Assembly: GCA_050951095.1 (NCBI GenBank)
Contig: JBMNIQ010000003.1
Span: forward strand, 310,001 to 374,000
DNA: 64,000 bases
Direction of reading: 5' to 3'
Source: UMGS1519 sp050951095
Lineage (GTDB): Bacteria; Actinomycetota; Coriobacteriia; Coriobacteriales; Eggerthellaceae
The position numbers and the translations under genes are program-made. The stretch's first letter is position 1; every line of letters starts with the position of its first letter. This document shows positions 51,924 through 59,837 of the stretch, piece by piece. Under the pieces are notes generated by a model, which saw only the letters and a program-made list of their open reading frames with translations, ran no database searches and was not told where the DNA came from.

Positions 51924-53243
51924 ATGACAACTACCGAGCATCTGAACGGCTATGGCCCGCTTGCGGGCATCAAAGTCGTCGAGATGTGCACGTACGTGGC
52001 CGGTCCCGCAACGGTTCGCGTCCTGTCCGACATGGGCGCCGAGGTCATCAAGATCGAGGCTCCCGTAGGCGACGCACAGCGCACCCAGGGCCCTGCATTC
52101 GGAGCAAAGCACACCGAGACGGAAGACCCCACGTTCGACCTGAACAACACGAACAAGAACCTGATCTGCGTGAATACGAAGAACCCCGAAGGCCTGGAGA
52201 TTGCCATGAAGCTCATCTCCGAGGCGGACATCTTCGTTACGAATACCCGTACGAAATCCCTGAAGAAATTCGGCATGGACTACGATACGCTGCATGCGAA
52301 GTATCCCGGCCTGATCTGGGCGCAGATGCGCGGCTACGGCGAGTACGGCGTGGAGAAGGACAGCCCCGGCTACGACGCCGTGTGCTGGGCCGCCCGCGGC
52401 GGCGTTGCCGGCACGTTCTGCGAGCGCGGCACGTCCCCTGCCATCGCGCCGCAGGCGTTCGGCGACTACAACTGCGCCATCATGCTGGCGGCCGGCATCC
52501 TGGGCGCCCTGGTGAACAAGCTGCGCACCGGCAAGGGCGACAAGGTCACCGTGAACCTGTACCACGGCGCGCTGTGGGCCGGCGGCATCGGCATCGTGGC
52601 CTCGCAGTTCGGCAGCCCGTACCCGAAGAGCCGCAAGTCCGTCCCGTCCCCGTTCAACAACACGTACAAGACGAAGGACGACAAGTGGATCTACATCTGC
52701 CAGCCGAACCATAACAAGTACTACAACGAGATGATGGAGATCATCGGCCGCCCGGACATGAAGGACGACCCGCGCTTCTGCCGCATGGAGGACATCAAGC
52801 CCTTCACGCACCACGAGCTGGTCGAGATCCTGGACGACGGCTTCTCGAAGAAGACGTTCGCCGAGTGGGACCCGATCCTGCGCGAGCACCAGGTGCCGTT
52901 CCAGACCGTGTTCGATTACACGGACATCGTGGCCGACGACGAGGCCTACGACAACGACGGCCTGCGCACCGTGCATTACAAGGCCTATGGCGACCGCGCC
53001 ACGACCACGATCCCCATCCGCTACGGCAGCTTCGGCGACCCGCCGATGATCCTGTCGAAGCCGCTGGGCTACCACACGGCCGAGTACATGCACAAGCTGG
53101 GTTACAACGACGAGCAGATCAAGCAGATGGAAGACGAAGGCGCCATCGTGTGCTGGCACGGCGAGGAGATCCCCGACAAGATCTTCAAGTCCCGCCGCCA
53201 GAACGCCGGCGAGGCGGAGTGCGCCTGGGAGAAGACGGAGTAG
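51924..53243 (+). CDS. Class III CoA-transferase (CaiB/BaiF family)
   Basis: 439 residues from the ATG at 51924, chosen because a closer ATG would touch the AAGGAG site. GPLAGIKVVEMCTYVAGPATVRVLSDMGAEVIKIE is the family N-terminus. RGYGEYG and the catalytic Asp in FGDYNCAIMLAAGI near residue 180 follow. It moves CoA between carboxylic acids; relatives act on bile acids, carnitine, 2-hydroxy acids or oxalate. The substrate here is unknown. A MarR gene is divergent; IS copy 2 follows. Confidence 0.93.
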   Translation: MTTTEHLNGYGPLAGIKVVEMCTYVAGPATVRVLSDMGAEVIKIEAPVGDAQRTQGPAFGAKHTETEDPTFDLNNTNKNLICVNTKNPEGLEIAMKLISEADIFVTNTRTKSLKKFGMDYDTLHAKYPGLIWAQMRGYGEYGVEKDSPGYDAVCWAARGGVAGTFCERGTSPAIAPQAFGDYNCAIMLAAGILGALVNKLRTGKGDKVTVNLYHGALWAGGIGIVASQFGSPYPKSRKSVPSPFNNTYKTKDDKWIYICQPNHNKYYNEMMEIIGRPDMKDDPRFCRMEDIKPFTHHELVEILDDGFSKKTFAEWDPILREHQVPFQTVFDYTDIVADDEAYDNDGLRTVHYKAYGDRATTTIPIRYGSFGDPPMILSKPLGYHTAEYMHKLGYNDEQIKQMEDEGAIVCWHGEEIPDKIFKSRRQNAGEAECAWEKTE

Positions 53244-53314
53244 TCTTCTACCGCCATCCGGCAGCCGCGTTCGCATGCCCGTCATAAGACATGACGAAAG
53301 CCCCGATACCGATT

Positions 53315-54784
53315 TGAACCGCACCCCTGATCTTGGACTTAGAAAGAGAGTCCGGATTTAGGAGGTGCGGTTCTGTCATGAAGAGGCATAGCCTGGAAAC
53401 CCGTCGAAGGGCCGCCGATCTCATCAAGAAGGGGTACAGCTTCAGGGCGATCGCGTCGGAGCTTGCCGTATCTAGGAACATCGCGCAATACTGGGTCTAC
53501 ACGTACAAGGCGGTGGGCGCGGAGGTGTTCCTGGCGATGGGGTCCAAGCACAGAACGTACGACTACGAGACCAAGCTGGCCGCTGCTCGGGACTACGTCG
53601 ACCTCGGGATGACCAGGCAGGAGGTCATGTCCAGGTACGGCATCGTGGGCGCGACGCAGCTGAAGAACTGGGCGAGGAGCTACCGCGAGGGAGGGCCGGA
53701 GGCCCTGAGGCCGAAGCCGAGGGGGCGCCCGCGCAAGGGCGGCGGCCGGGCGTGCCCGGCGACCCGCGAACAGGAGCTCGAGGCGGAGAACCGCAGGCTG
53801 AGGGCCGAGGTGGCCTACCTAAAAAAAATTGAGGGCCCTGGAGGCGGAGAAGCGAGCACCTGGGAGAAGTGCCAGGTGATCAGGGAGCTTTCAGGGCAGG
53901 GCCACGCGCTCAAGGACCTCCTGGCCGCGTCGGGCCTCCCGGCGTCGACCTACCACTACAACAGGGAGAAGCCCGCGAAGCCGCCCACGAGGCCCGAGCT
54001 GCGGGCGAAGGTCGCCGAGATCTTCGGGAGAACGCCGAACGGGTGCGGCCACCGCCAGATCGCGATGTGCCTGCGCGCCGAGGAGGGCGTGCGCATAGCC
54101 GACAAGACCGTGCTCAAGATGATGCACGAGATCGGCATCAGCTGCGGCATAAGGCGCGAGACCGACTATCACAGGTACAACTCCTACAAGGGCGTGGTCG
54201 GGAAGACCTTCGAGAACCTGATCGGACGGGACTTCTCCGCCAGCGGGACGTGGCAGAAGATGGGAACCGACGTCACGGAGTTCGCGCAGCCGTGGGGCAA
54301 GGCGTACCTCGCGCCGGTGCTGGACTTCTTCAGCGAGGAGGTGGTCGCCTGGTCCGTCTCGCAGCACCCGGGCCTGCGGCAGCAGGACGAGATGCTGGAT
54401 ATGCTGATAGCCAGGAAGCCGGAGGGCAAGACCCCCATCCTGACCAGCGACATGGGCTGGCAGTACCAGCACGAGCGCTACTGGAAGAGGGTCGAGGAAG
54501 CGGGGTTCAGGCAGAGCATGTCGCGCAAGGGCAACTGCCTGGACAACGCGTGCACGGAAGGCCTGTTCGGCCACATCAAGGACGAGTTCTTCAGGGGCCA
54601 GGAATGGCCCGACTTCGAGTCCTTCAAGGCCGACCTCGAAGCATACATCGTTCACTGGAACACGGTGAGAAGGCAGAAGAGGCTCGAGGGCCTGACCCCC
54701 GTGGAATACGGGAATCGGACCCTCGAGACAGCAGCGTAGCTGATAGACTTTACTTATGGGCTCCAAGAACTGGGGTGCAGTTCA
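53315..54784 (+). mobile_element. IS3-family insertion sequence, copy 2 (1470 bp)
   Basis: Same ends as copy 1 (TGAACCGCACCCC at 53315; GGGGTGCAGTTCA ending at 54784). It is flanked by a 3-bp ATT duplication (53312-53314 and 54785-54787). It is one base longer than copy 1, the difference falling in the A-run at 53821-53828. It lies in the loop of a bidirectional terminator between two convergent genes. Confidence 0.94.
53378..54739 (+). CDS. IS3-family transposase, fused OrfAB in one frame
   Basis: 453 residues from the ATG at 53378. It joins the two helix-turn-helix segments and leucine-zipper of OrfA directly to the DDE integrase core of OrfB (TSDMGWQYQ, TEGLFGHIKDEFF). In copy 1 the same product needs a -1 frameshift at A7. 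Here A8 places ...YLKK-IEGPGG in a single frame, so every translation event would give full transposase and none would give free OrfA. Transposition of IS3-type elements with artificially fused frames is known to be raised, so this copy may be unusually active. Confidence 0.93.
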   Translation: MKRHSLETRRRAADLIKKGYSFRAIASELAVSRNIAQYWVYTYKAVGAEVFLAMGSKHRTYDYETKLAAARDYVDLGMTRQEVMSRYGIVGATQLKNWARSYREGGPEALRPKPRGRPRKGGGRACPATREQELEAENRRLRAEVAYLKKIEGPGGGEASTWEKCQVIRELSGQGHALKDLLAASGLPASTYHYNREKPAKPPTRPELRAKVAEIFGRTPNGCGHRQIAMCLRAEEGVRIADKTVLKMMHEIGISCGIRRETDYHRYNSYKGVVGKTFENLIGRDFSASGTWQKMGTDVTEFAQPWGKAYLAPVLDFFSEEVVAWSVSQHPGLRQQDEMLDMLIARKPEGKTPILTSDMGWQYQHERYWKRVEEAGFRQSMSRKGNCLDNACTEGLFGHIKDEFFRGQEWPDFESFKADLEAYIVHWNTVRRQKRLEGLTPVEYGNRTLETAA

Positions 54785-54804
54785 ATTCGGTATCGGGGCT
54801 TTTC
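54785..54804. terminator. Right half of a terminator split by IS copy 2
   Basis: After the ATT duplication, CGGTATCGGGGCTTT (54788-54802) remains. The left arm AAAGCCCCGATACCG is at 53297-53311. Joined, they make a perfect 15-bp stem with an ATT loop and A/T tracts on both sides, a bidirectional terminator for the convergent CoA-transferase and transporter genes. The IS splits the arms. Confidence 0.92.
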
Positions 54805-54831
54805 TCGTACCGCGCGTTTGCAGCGAGGCGA

Positions 54832-55476
54832 TTACTTGTTACGTGCGGGGAACAGCACCGGGCCGCCGGGGATGGTGGCAACGCCGGCGTTCAGCGCATT
54901 CGCCACCACGATGAATCCGCCGATGCCGCAGAACAGGAACGCGACGCCTGCCGCGTAGATGAGCGGTGCGACCATGTCGGCCGGGCACAGCCCCATGCCG
55001 GTGATGCCGAACAGCAGCAGGCCGATCGTCGGGGCGATGTTCGTATCCAGCGTCAGCAGGTCGCCGTGGATGTAGCACGGCGCCATGGCCACCAGGTACA
55101 GGCCGATGGTCAGGTTCACGATGCCGAACATGAAGCCGTCATACGTGATCATGCCCTGCGCCGAGCAGTACGTCAGGATGTTCGACACGCCGCCGACGCC
55201 GCCGAATGCGATGGCGAAGATCATGTAGATCTGGCCGGCAGCCTGCTCGCCGCGCTTGATCAGCACGAGCGCGCCCGTGAAGAAGCCGATGAACAGGATG
55301 ACTTGGATGATGCCGAACGACAGCGCCGTGGTGGCATCCATGGCAGCGCCGAAACCGCAGCACTGGAAGAAGCACAGGAACGAGTAGATGGTGAACACGG
55401 CGGCGGGAACGGCCAACGGGCTGCCCCAACCGGTCTTCTGATACTGCTGTTCGATCTCTTCGGGTGTAGGGGTCAT
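54832..55476 (-). CDS. GPR1/FUN34/YaaH-type transporter
   Basis: 214 residues with six predicted membrane spans. The N-terminal GWGSPLAVPAAVFTIYSFLCFFQ resembles the family's NPxPLGL signature region, and the size matches acetate/succinate permeases (SatP/YaaH). The motif is imperfect, so assignment to the family is moderate. It follows the DUF6282-like gene by 9 bp on the same strand, so the two form an operon; it may import that enzyme's substrate. Confidence 0.7.
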   Translation of the reverse strand: MTPTPEEIEQQYQKTGWGSPLAVPAAVFTIYSFLCFFQCCGFGAAMDATTALSFGIIQVILFIGFFTGALVLIKRGEQAAGQIYMIFAIAFGGVGGVSNILTYCSAQGMITYDGFMFGIVNLTIGLYLVAMAPCYIHGDLLTLDTNIAPTIGLLLFGITGMGLCPADMVAPLIYAAGVAFLFCGIGGFIVVANALNAGVATIPGGPVLFPARNK

Positions 55477-55485
55477 GGCAATCTC

Positions 55486-56490
55486 CTAACCTTCCATGAG
55501 GAACTGCTGGTTGTCATGCAGCATGACGCGCGCCTGCGCGGGAGTGATGCCGGCGTTCAGGTATTCCTGGACCATGCAGGCGAAGCCGCGCTTCGCGCGC
55601 AGGTTCGGGAACATGCCCTGGTCGGACGAGAAGATGAAGTTCTCGGGCCCCAGCACCTCGAACGAGCGCATGGCGCGTGCCAGGTTGAACTCGTAGAAGC
55701 TCTTCTCCATCTTCACGCCCAGTTCCGCGAAGCGCTGCTGAAGCGCCAGGGGAGCCATGATGGTGCGCCATTCGATATGCGTGGCGATCATCTTCTTCAG
55801 GCCCATGTCATGGCCGGCCTCGAACAGCGCCAGCGCCTCGCGCGGCGACAGGTGGGCGGAGGCGACGCACATGTCGTTGTCGCGGATGATCTCCAGGATG
55901 TCGTAGACTTCGGGCTTCAGGTTGCCTTCCTCGTCGAACAGGTAGATGCCGTTGCCCTTGTACTCCATGGCGCCTTCCGTCATCTCGGGATCGGACAGCT
56001 GGTACGGGCATTCCGTGATCCAGATGTCCTTCTCGTGACGCGAGAAGAATGTCGGGAACCAGACGATCTTCGCATTCGCCTTCGCAGCGCCCTCCACGGC
56101 GTACGGGTTCAGGCCGCCCCACGTCAGGCCCAGCGTCATGCCGCCGTAGACCTTGATGTTCTTCGCCACGTACTTGTTCAGCAGCTGCGCCTCGAAGAAC
56201 GATCCGAACTCGTGGTTCTTGATGCAGACGCCGGCCAGTCCGGCTTCGTCATATTCGCGGACAAGCTCGACCACGTCCAGGATGAAGCCGCCCGTCAGGC
56301 CGTCGTCGCCCATCGGGCCGACGGTCGGGGTGGCGTGCACATGCAGATCGTAGGCGCCGTGCAGCAGATCCCACGCTTGATCCGTCACCTCGAAGTTCTC
56401 TTCGGAGTAGTACTCGTTCTGGATCTCAGGGTAGATCTCCAGAGGAGGCTGTTCCTTGGCACGTGCGCATCGGTTCGGCTCGACAGTCAT
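55486..56490 (-). CDS. Metal-dependent hydrolase-like protein (DUF6282 type)
   Basis: 334 residues with no signal peptide. YDLHVHATPTVGPMG near residue 47 is an amidohydrolase-like HxH metal motif. VCIKNHEFGSF, SAHLSPREAL, TH(I)EWR and FSSDQG near 285 supply further plausible His/Asp ligands, giving a TIM-barrel amidohydrolase appearance. I associate this pattern with the DUF6282 family, whose reaction is not established. Operon with the downstream transporter; IS copy 2 and the CoA-transferase lie beyond. Confidence 0.7.
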   Translation of the reverse strand: MTVEPNRCARAKEQPPLEIYPEIQNEYYSEENFEVTDQAWDLLHGAYDLHVHATPTVGPMGDDGLTGGFILDVVELVREYDEAGLAGVCIKNHEFGSFFEAQLLNKYVAKNIKVYGGMTLGLTWGGLNPYAVEGAAKANAKIVWFPTFFSRHEKDIWITECPYQLSDPEMTEGAMEYKGNGIYLFDEEGNLKPEVYDILEIIRDNDMCVASAHLSPREALALFEAGHDMGLKKMIATHIEWRTIMAPLALQQRFAELGVKMEKSFYEFNLARAMRSFEVLGPENFIFSSDQGMFPNLRAKRGFACMVQEYLNAGITPAQARVMLHDNQQFLMEG

Positions 56491-56756
56491 TACGTTCTCC
56501 CTTCATCGGTTCCCTCAATACCTGTTAGGCGCAATATCATTCAAGCAGTCTATAGAAAATGACTGAATAAATAACGTTCCGTCTATGGATAGGAGAATAG
56601 CACCGTTCCGTAACGACTGTGCACAATTCGTGAGAATAAATGTTCCGAAATAAGCGTTAGATGATTAAACTAAAAAGATTGTCTAAACGAACAACTGAAT
56701 GTGTCTAAAAAATTGGCGATGAAAACAGCGCGAAGCCGAGCAGAAGAATATGCGTG
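56491..56756. other. AT-rich intergenic region
   Basis: 266 bp, markedly AT-richer than its surroundings, between the start of the leftward DUF6282-like gene and the end of the next leftward gene. It must hold the promoter of the DUF6282-transporter pair. Two GTCTAAA copies (56681-56687 and 56702-56708) are 21 bp apart and could be a direct-repeat site. No gene is seen. Confidence 0.4.
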
Positions 56757-57032
56757 TCACGACAATAGCGACGAGATTGCCGACCAATTCGAGATGATGA
56801 GCGCTGCGACGGCGCAGATGCACAGGATGATGATGGACTGCGCCTTATTGCGCCGGCGCTCCTGTTCCTCGTGCCGGGCAAGCTCTTCCTGCTGCCGCTT
56901 GCGCTTCGCCGTCTGCTTCTTGTTCGCCAGCTTCTCGGGCTCTTTCTTCTTGCGCTGCAGCTGCGCCTGCTTCTGCGCCACGCGGTTGCGGGCGGCAGCG
57001 GTCTGCTTCGCGGCAGGATTCTTCTTCGCCAT
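56757..57032 (-). CDS. Small Lys/Arg-rich single-span membrane protein
   Basis: 91 residues (MAKKNPAAKQTAAARNRVAQ...). Residues 1-63 are an almost continuous basic coiled coil rich in Lys, Arg, Gln and Glu. Residues ~67-85 (SIIILCICAVAALIISNW) are one membrane span, leaving a very short outer tail. The architecture parallels the 57-residue protein at 51039-51212, and both lie directly downstream of a MarR gene. Function unknown; nucleic-acid or lipid contact by the basic part is possible. Confidence 0.72.
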   Translation of the reverse strand: MAKKNPAAKQTAAARNRVAQKQAQLQRKKKEPEKLANKKQTAKRKRQQEELARHEEQERRRNKAQSIIILCICAVAALIISNWSAISSLLS

Positions 57033-57084
57033 GGAAATTCGCTTCCGTTTCGGATCTCGACGCTCTGCGATGCCGACGCGCCGT

Positions 57085-57558
57085 CTAATTCGCCGTCGGG
57101 GCGATCTCGCGCGATTGCGTCAATTTGCCGACGCGGTCCACCATGGTGCGGAGGCGATCGATGTCCTCGTCCCGCATCTGGGAGAACGTGTCGAAGATTT
57201 CGTCTTCGATCATCTTGTTCAGGTGGGCGTTCGCCTCGTAGAGATGCTGCCCTTCGGGCGTCAGGACCAGGTAGATATCGCGCGCGCTGCCGTGCGCCTG
57301 GCGCTTGTCCAGCAGCCCTTCGGACTGCAGGCGCGTGGCAAGCTGCGACACCGCGCCCTTCGTGATATCCATGCGCTGTGCGACATCCGTCATCCGTTCC
57401 GAGGGATGCGTGCCGACGGTCTCCAGCAGATGCAGCGAGGCCTTCGTCACCGGCGCGGATCCCTCGATGGCAACGGGCGTATTGCGCTGCCGGCTCAAAC
57501 GCTCTGTCAGCGAACGGAAGTCGTTCATCAATGCCCGCACTTGTGCTTCGTCAGTCAT
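57085..57558 (-). CDS. MarR-family transcriptional regulator
   Basis: 157 residues from the ATG at 57558 (AAGGGG upstream; a GTG 6 bp earlier is possible). Winged-helix core: LHLLETVGTHPSERMTDVAQRMDITKGAVSQLATRLQSEGLLDKRQAHGSARDIYLVLTPEGQ. The wing has HGSARDIYLVLT instead of DxRxxxLxLT. It is followed after 52 bp by the small basic membrane protein. Its ligand and targets are unknown. Confidence 0.9.
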   Translation of the reverse strand: MTDEAQVRALMNDFRSLTERLSRQRNTPVAIEGSAPVTKASLHLLETVGTHPSERMTDVAQRMDITKGAVSQLATRLQSEGLLDKRQAHGSARDIYLVLTPEGQHLYEANAHLNKMIEDEIFDTFSQMRDEDIDRLRTMVDRVGKLTQSREIAPTAN

Positions 57559-57654
57559 GCTCACCCCTTATTTGCAGTGAGTATAACGCGCATGTACCGG
57601 GTCCTTGTCCAACGTAGGCAAACGGTTGTAAAAAGACGGAATCTGCCGTGTGCG

Positions 57655-58776
57655 CTAGGCGCCCCACACGCGCTCGGCGATGCGCTTCACCAGCGCGATC
57701 TTCGCCCACTGCTCGTCTTCCGTCAGCAGGTTGCCCTCTTCCGTGGACGAGAAGCCGCACTGCGTGCTCAGGCGCAGGCGCTCCAGCGGCACGTACTTCT
57801 CCGCCTCATGGATGCGGGCGATGACGGCGTCCTCGTCTTCCAGCTCCGGCGTCTTCGACGTGATCAGGCCCAGAACGGCAATCTGGCCCCTCAGGTGGCG
57901 CAGCGGCTCGAAGCCGCCGGCGCGGTCGGAGTCGTACTCCAGGAAGAACCCGTCGTAGTTCGCACCGCCGAACAGCGTTTCGGCAATGGGCTCGTACCCG
58001 CCCGACGAGAACCAGGTGGAGCGGAAGTTGCCGCGGCAGATGTGCGTCGTGATGGTCATGTCGGCCGGCTTGGCCTCCAGCGCCAGATTGATCAGGTCCA
58101 CGTAGTTACGCGCCAGCTTCTCCAGGTCGATGCCCTGTGCCTCGTAGGCGGCGCGCTTGTCGGCGTCGCACAGCTCGCCCCAGCTGGTGTCGTCGAACTG
58201 CAGGTAGCGGCAGCCCAGGTCGTAGAACGCCTTGATGGCATGCTGGTAGGCGATGCCGATGTCGTGCAGCAGGTCCTCTTCGTTCCGGTAGCGCTCGATG
58301 GGCTGGTACGTTTCCTTGCCGCGCACGCACGGGATGAGGTGCAGCATGGTGGGCGACGGGATGGTCATCTTCACCGGGTAGCCGTCCGCAATCTGCGCCA
58401 AACGGCGGTAATGCTCCAGGAACGGGTGGTCGCCGAAATCGATGGCGCCCGTGAACCGCAGCTGAGCGCCCTTCGGCTTCGGTCCCTTGAACTCCACGGA
58501 CCAGGTGTCCGCATCGATGTGCTGCACGCCCTCCAGCTCTTCCAGGAAGTCCAGATGCCACATGGTGCGGCGGAATTCGCCATCCGTGACGGCTTTCAGG
58601 CCGGCGGCCTTCTCCTTGGCCACCAGGTCGGCGATGGCGCGGTCTTCTGCCGCCGTCAGCGCGGCGCGGTCGATGGTTCCTGCGGCGAAATCTGCGCGCG
58701 CCTGCTTCAGCGCGGCGGGTCGCAGGAAGCTTCCCACGATGTCATACGTATAGGGCGGTTGCTTCAATGCGGTCAT
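57655..58776 (-). CDS. Cobalamin-independent methionine synthase-like protein (YxjG/YxjH type)
   Basis: 373 residues, only the C-terminal catalytic barrel of MetE. PPYTYDIVGSFLRPAALKQAR at the N-terminus, VTDGEFRRTMWHLDF, KMTIPSPTML, LQFDDTSWGELCD, and zinc ligands in THICRGNFRS (His, Cys) and STQCGFSS (Cys). These short homologues transfer methyl groups to thiols from other donors. It lies downstream of an esterase and a LysR gene on the same strand. AGGAGCAC precedes the ATG. Confidence 0.88.
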   Translation of the reverse strand: MTALKQPPYTYDIVGSFLRPAALKQARADFAAGTIDRAALTAAEDRAIADLVAKEKAAGLKAVTDGEFRRTMWHLDFLEELEGVQHIDADTWSVEFKGPKPKGAQLRFTGAIDFGDHPFLEHYRRLAQIADGYPVKMTIPSPTMLHLIPCVRGKETYQPIERYRNEEDLLHDIGIAYQHAIKAFYDLGCRYLQFDDTSWGELCDADKRAAYEAQGIDLEKLARNYVDLINLALEAKPADMTITTHICRGNFRSTWFSSGGYEPIAETLFGGANYDGFFLEYDSDRAGGFEPLRHLRGQIAVLGLITSKTPELEDEDAVIARIHEAEKYVPLERLRLSTQCGFSSTEEGNLLTEDEQWAKIALVKRIAERVWGA

Positions 58777-58904
58777 GGCGTTGTGCTCCTGTTCCGTGTC
58801 GTTTTTCCTGGAACGTACTGTGCCATGATGGAGGGATATAGGGAAGTATCGGAAATATATACGGAGCCATAGCGCGAAGCTATGACGAAAGAGGAGCGCG
58901 GCAA

Positions 58905-59828
58905 TCAGTCGCGCGTGCCCTCGCGATACCCCGAGACGTAATCCTGCAGCAGCTCCAGGTAGCGCTTCGCCAAAGCGGAAAGCGGGCGGTCGTGGCGCTG
59001 GAGGTATCCCAACTCCATGCGCTCGTCGCTTTCCAGGGGCACGGCCACGATGTCCGTGCCGTTCAGCGAGCTGCTCAGGATGCCGGACGAGATGGTATAG
59101 CCGTCCAGGCCGATGAGCAGGTTGAACAGGCTGGCCCGGTCCGTGACCACGATGCTCTTGTCCACGTCTTCCGTGATCAGCGGCTCCTCCGCGAAGAAGA
59201 ACGAGTTCTGCAGCCCCTGGTCGTACGACAGGCGCGGATAGGGCGCCAGGTCCGCCAGCGTCACGCGCTCGCGGCGCGCCAGCGGGTTCTTCCTGCTTAC
59301 GAACACGTGCGGCTCCGCCGTGAACAGCGGCGTGAATTTCAAGTCGGCCTTCTTCACGGCGCTTGTGATGACCTCGTGGTTGAAGTGGCTGCGATAGAGC
59401 ACGCCCAGCTCGCTGCGCATCAGCCGCACGTCGTCGATGATGCCGGCCGTGGTGGATTCGCGCAGGCTGAACTCGTACCGGTCCGCCCCGTATTCGCGCA
59501 CAAGTTCCACGAACGCGTTCACCACGAACGCGTAGTGCTGCGCCGACACGCCGAACACGCGGCGGATATGGCCGCCGCCCTTGTATTCCCGCTCCAGCAT
59601 GTCCGCCTGCTCCACAACCTGGCGGGCATATGCAAGGAAGCGCGCGCCCTCCTCCGTCAGCTCCACGCCGCGGCTCGAGCGCGCGAAGATGGTGACGCCC
59701 ATCTCCGATTCCAATTCCGCTATGGCCTTCGACAGGCTGGGTTGCGCGATGAACAGCTTTTCGGCTGCAGCGCTGATAGAGCCGGATTCGGCCACCTGTA
59801 TGAGATAGCGGAGTTGTACGAGTGTCAT
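58905..59828 (-). CDS. LysR-family transcriptional regulator
   Basis: 307 residues. The N-terminal helix-turn-helix MTLVQLRYLIQVAESGSISAAAEKLFIAQPSLSKAIAELESEMG is textbook LysR. The effector domain follows (residues ~90-300). Its start lies 9 bp after the esterase stop, so it is co-transcribed, and the MetE-like gene follows 128 bp later. LysR proteins usually act on a divergent gene; here all three run the same way. Confidence 0.95.
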   Translation of the reverse strand: MTLVQLRYLIQVAESGSISAAAEKLFIAQPSLSKAIAELESEMGVTIFARSSRGVELTEEGARFLAYARQVVEQADMLEREYKGGGHIRRVFGVSAQHYAFVVNAFVELVREYGADRYEFSLRESTTAGIIDDVRLMRSELGVLYRSHFNHEVITSAVKKADLKFTPLFTAEPHVFVSRKNPLARRERVTLADLAPYPRLSYDQGLQNSFFFAEEPLITEDVDKSIVVTDRASLFNLLIGLDGYTISSGILSSSLNGTDIVAVPLESDERMELGYLQRHDRPLSALAKRYLELLQDYVSGYREGTRD

Positions 59829-59837
59829 AGGCCCTTC

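Noticed and set aside
53869..56562. An 897-codon rightward frame running through the IS and the leftward transporter genes
   Set aside because: It overlaps the transposase in another frame and is antisense to genes with clear motifs.
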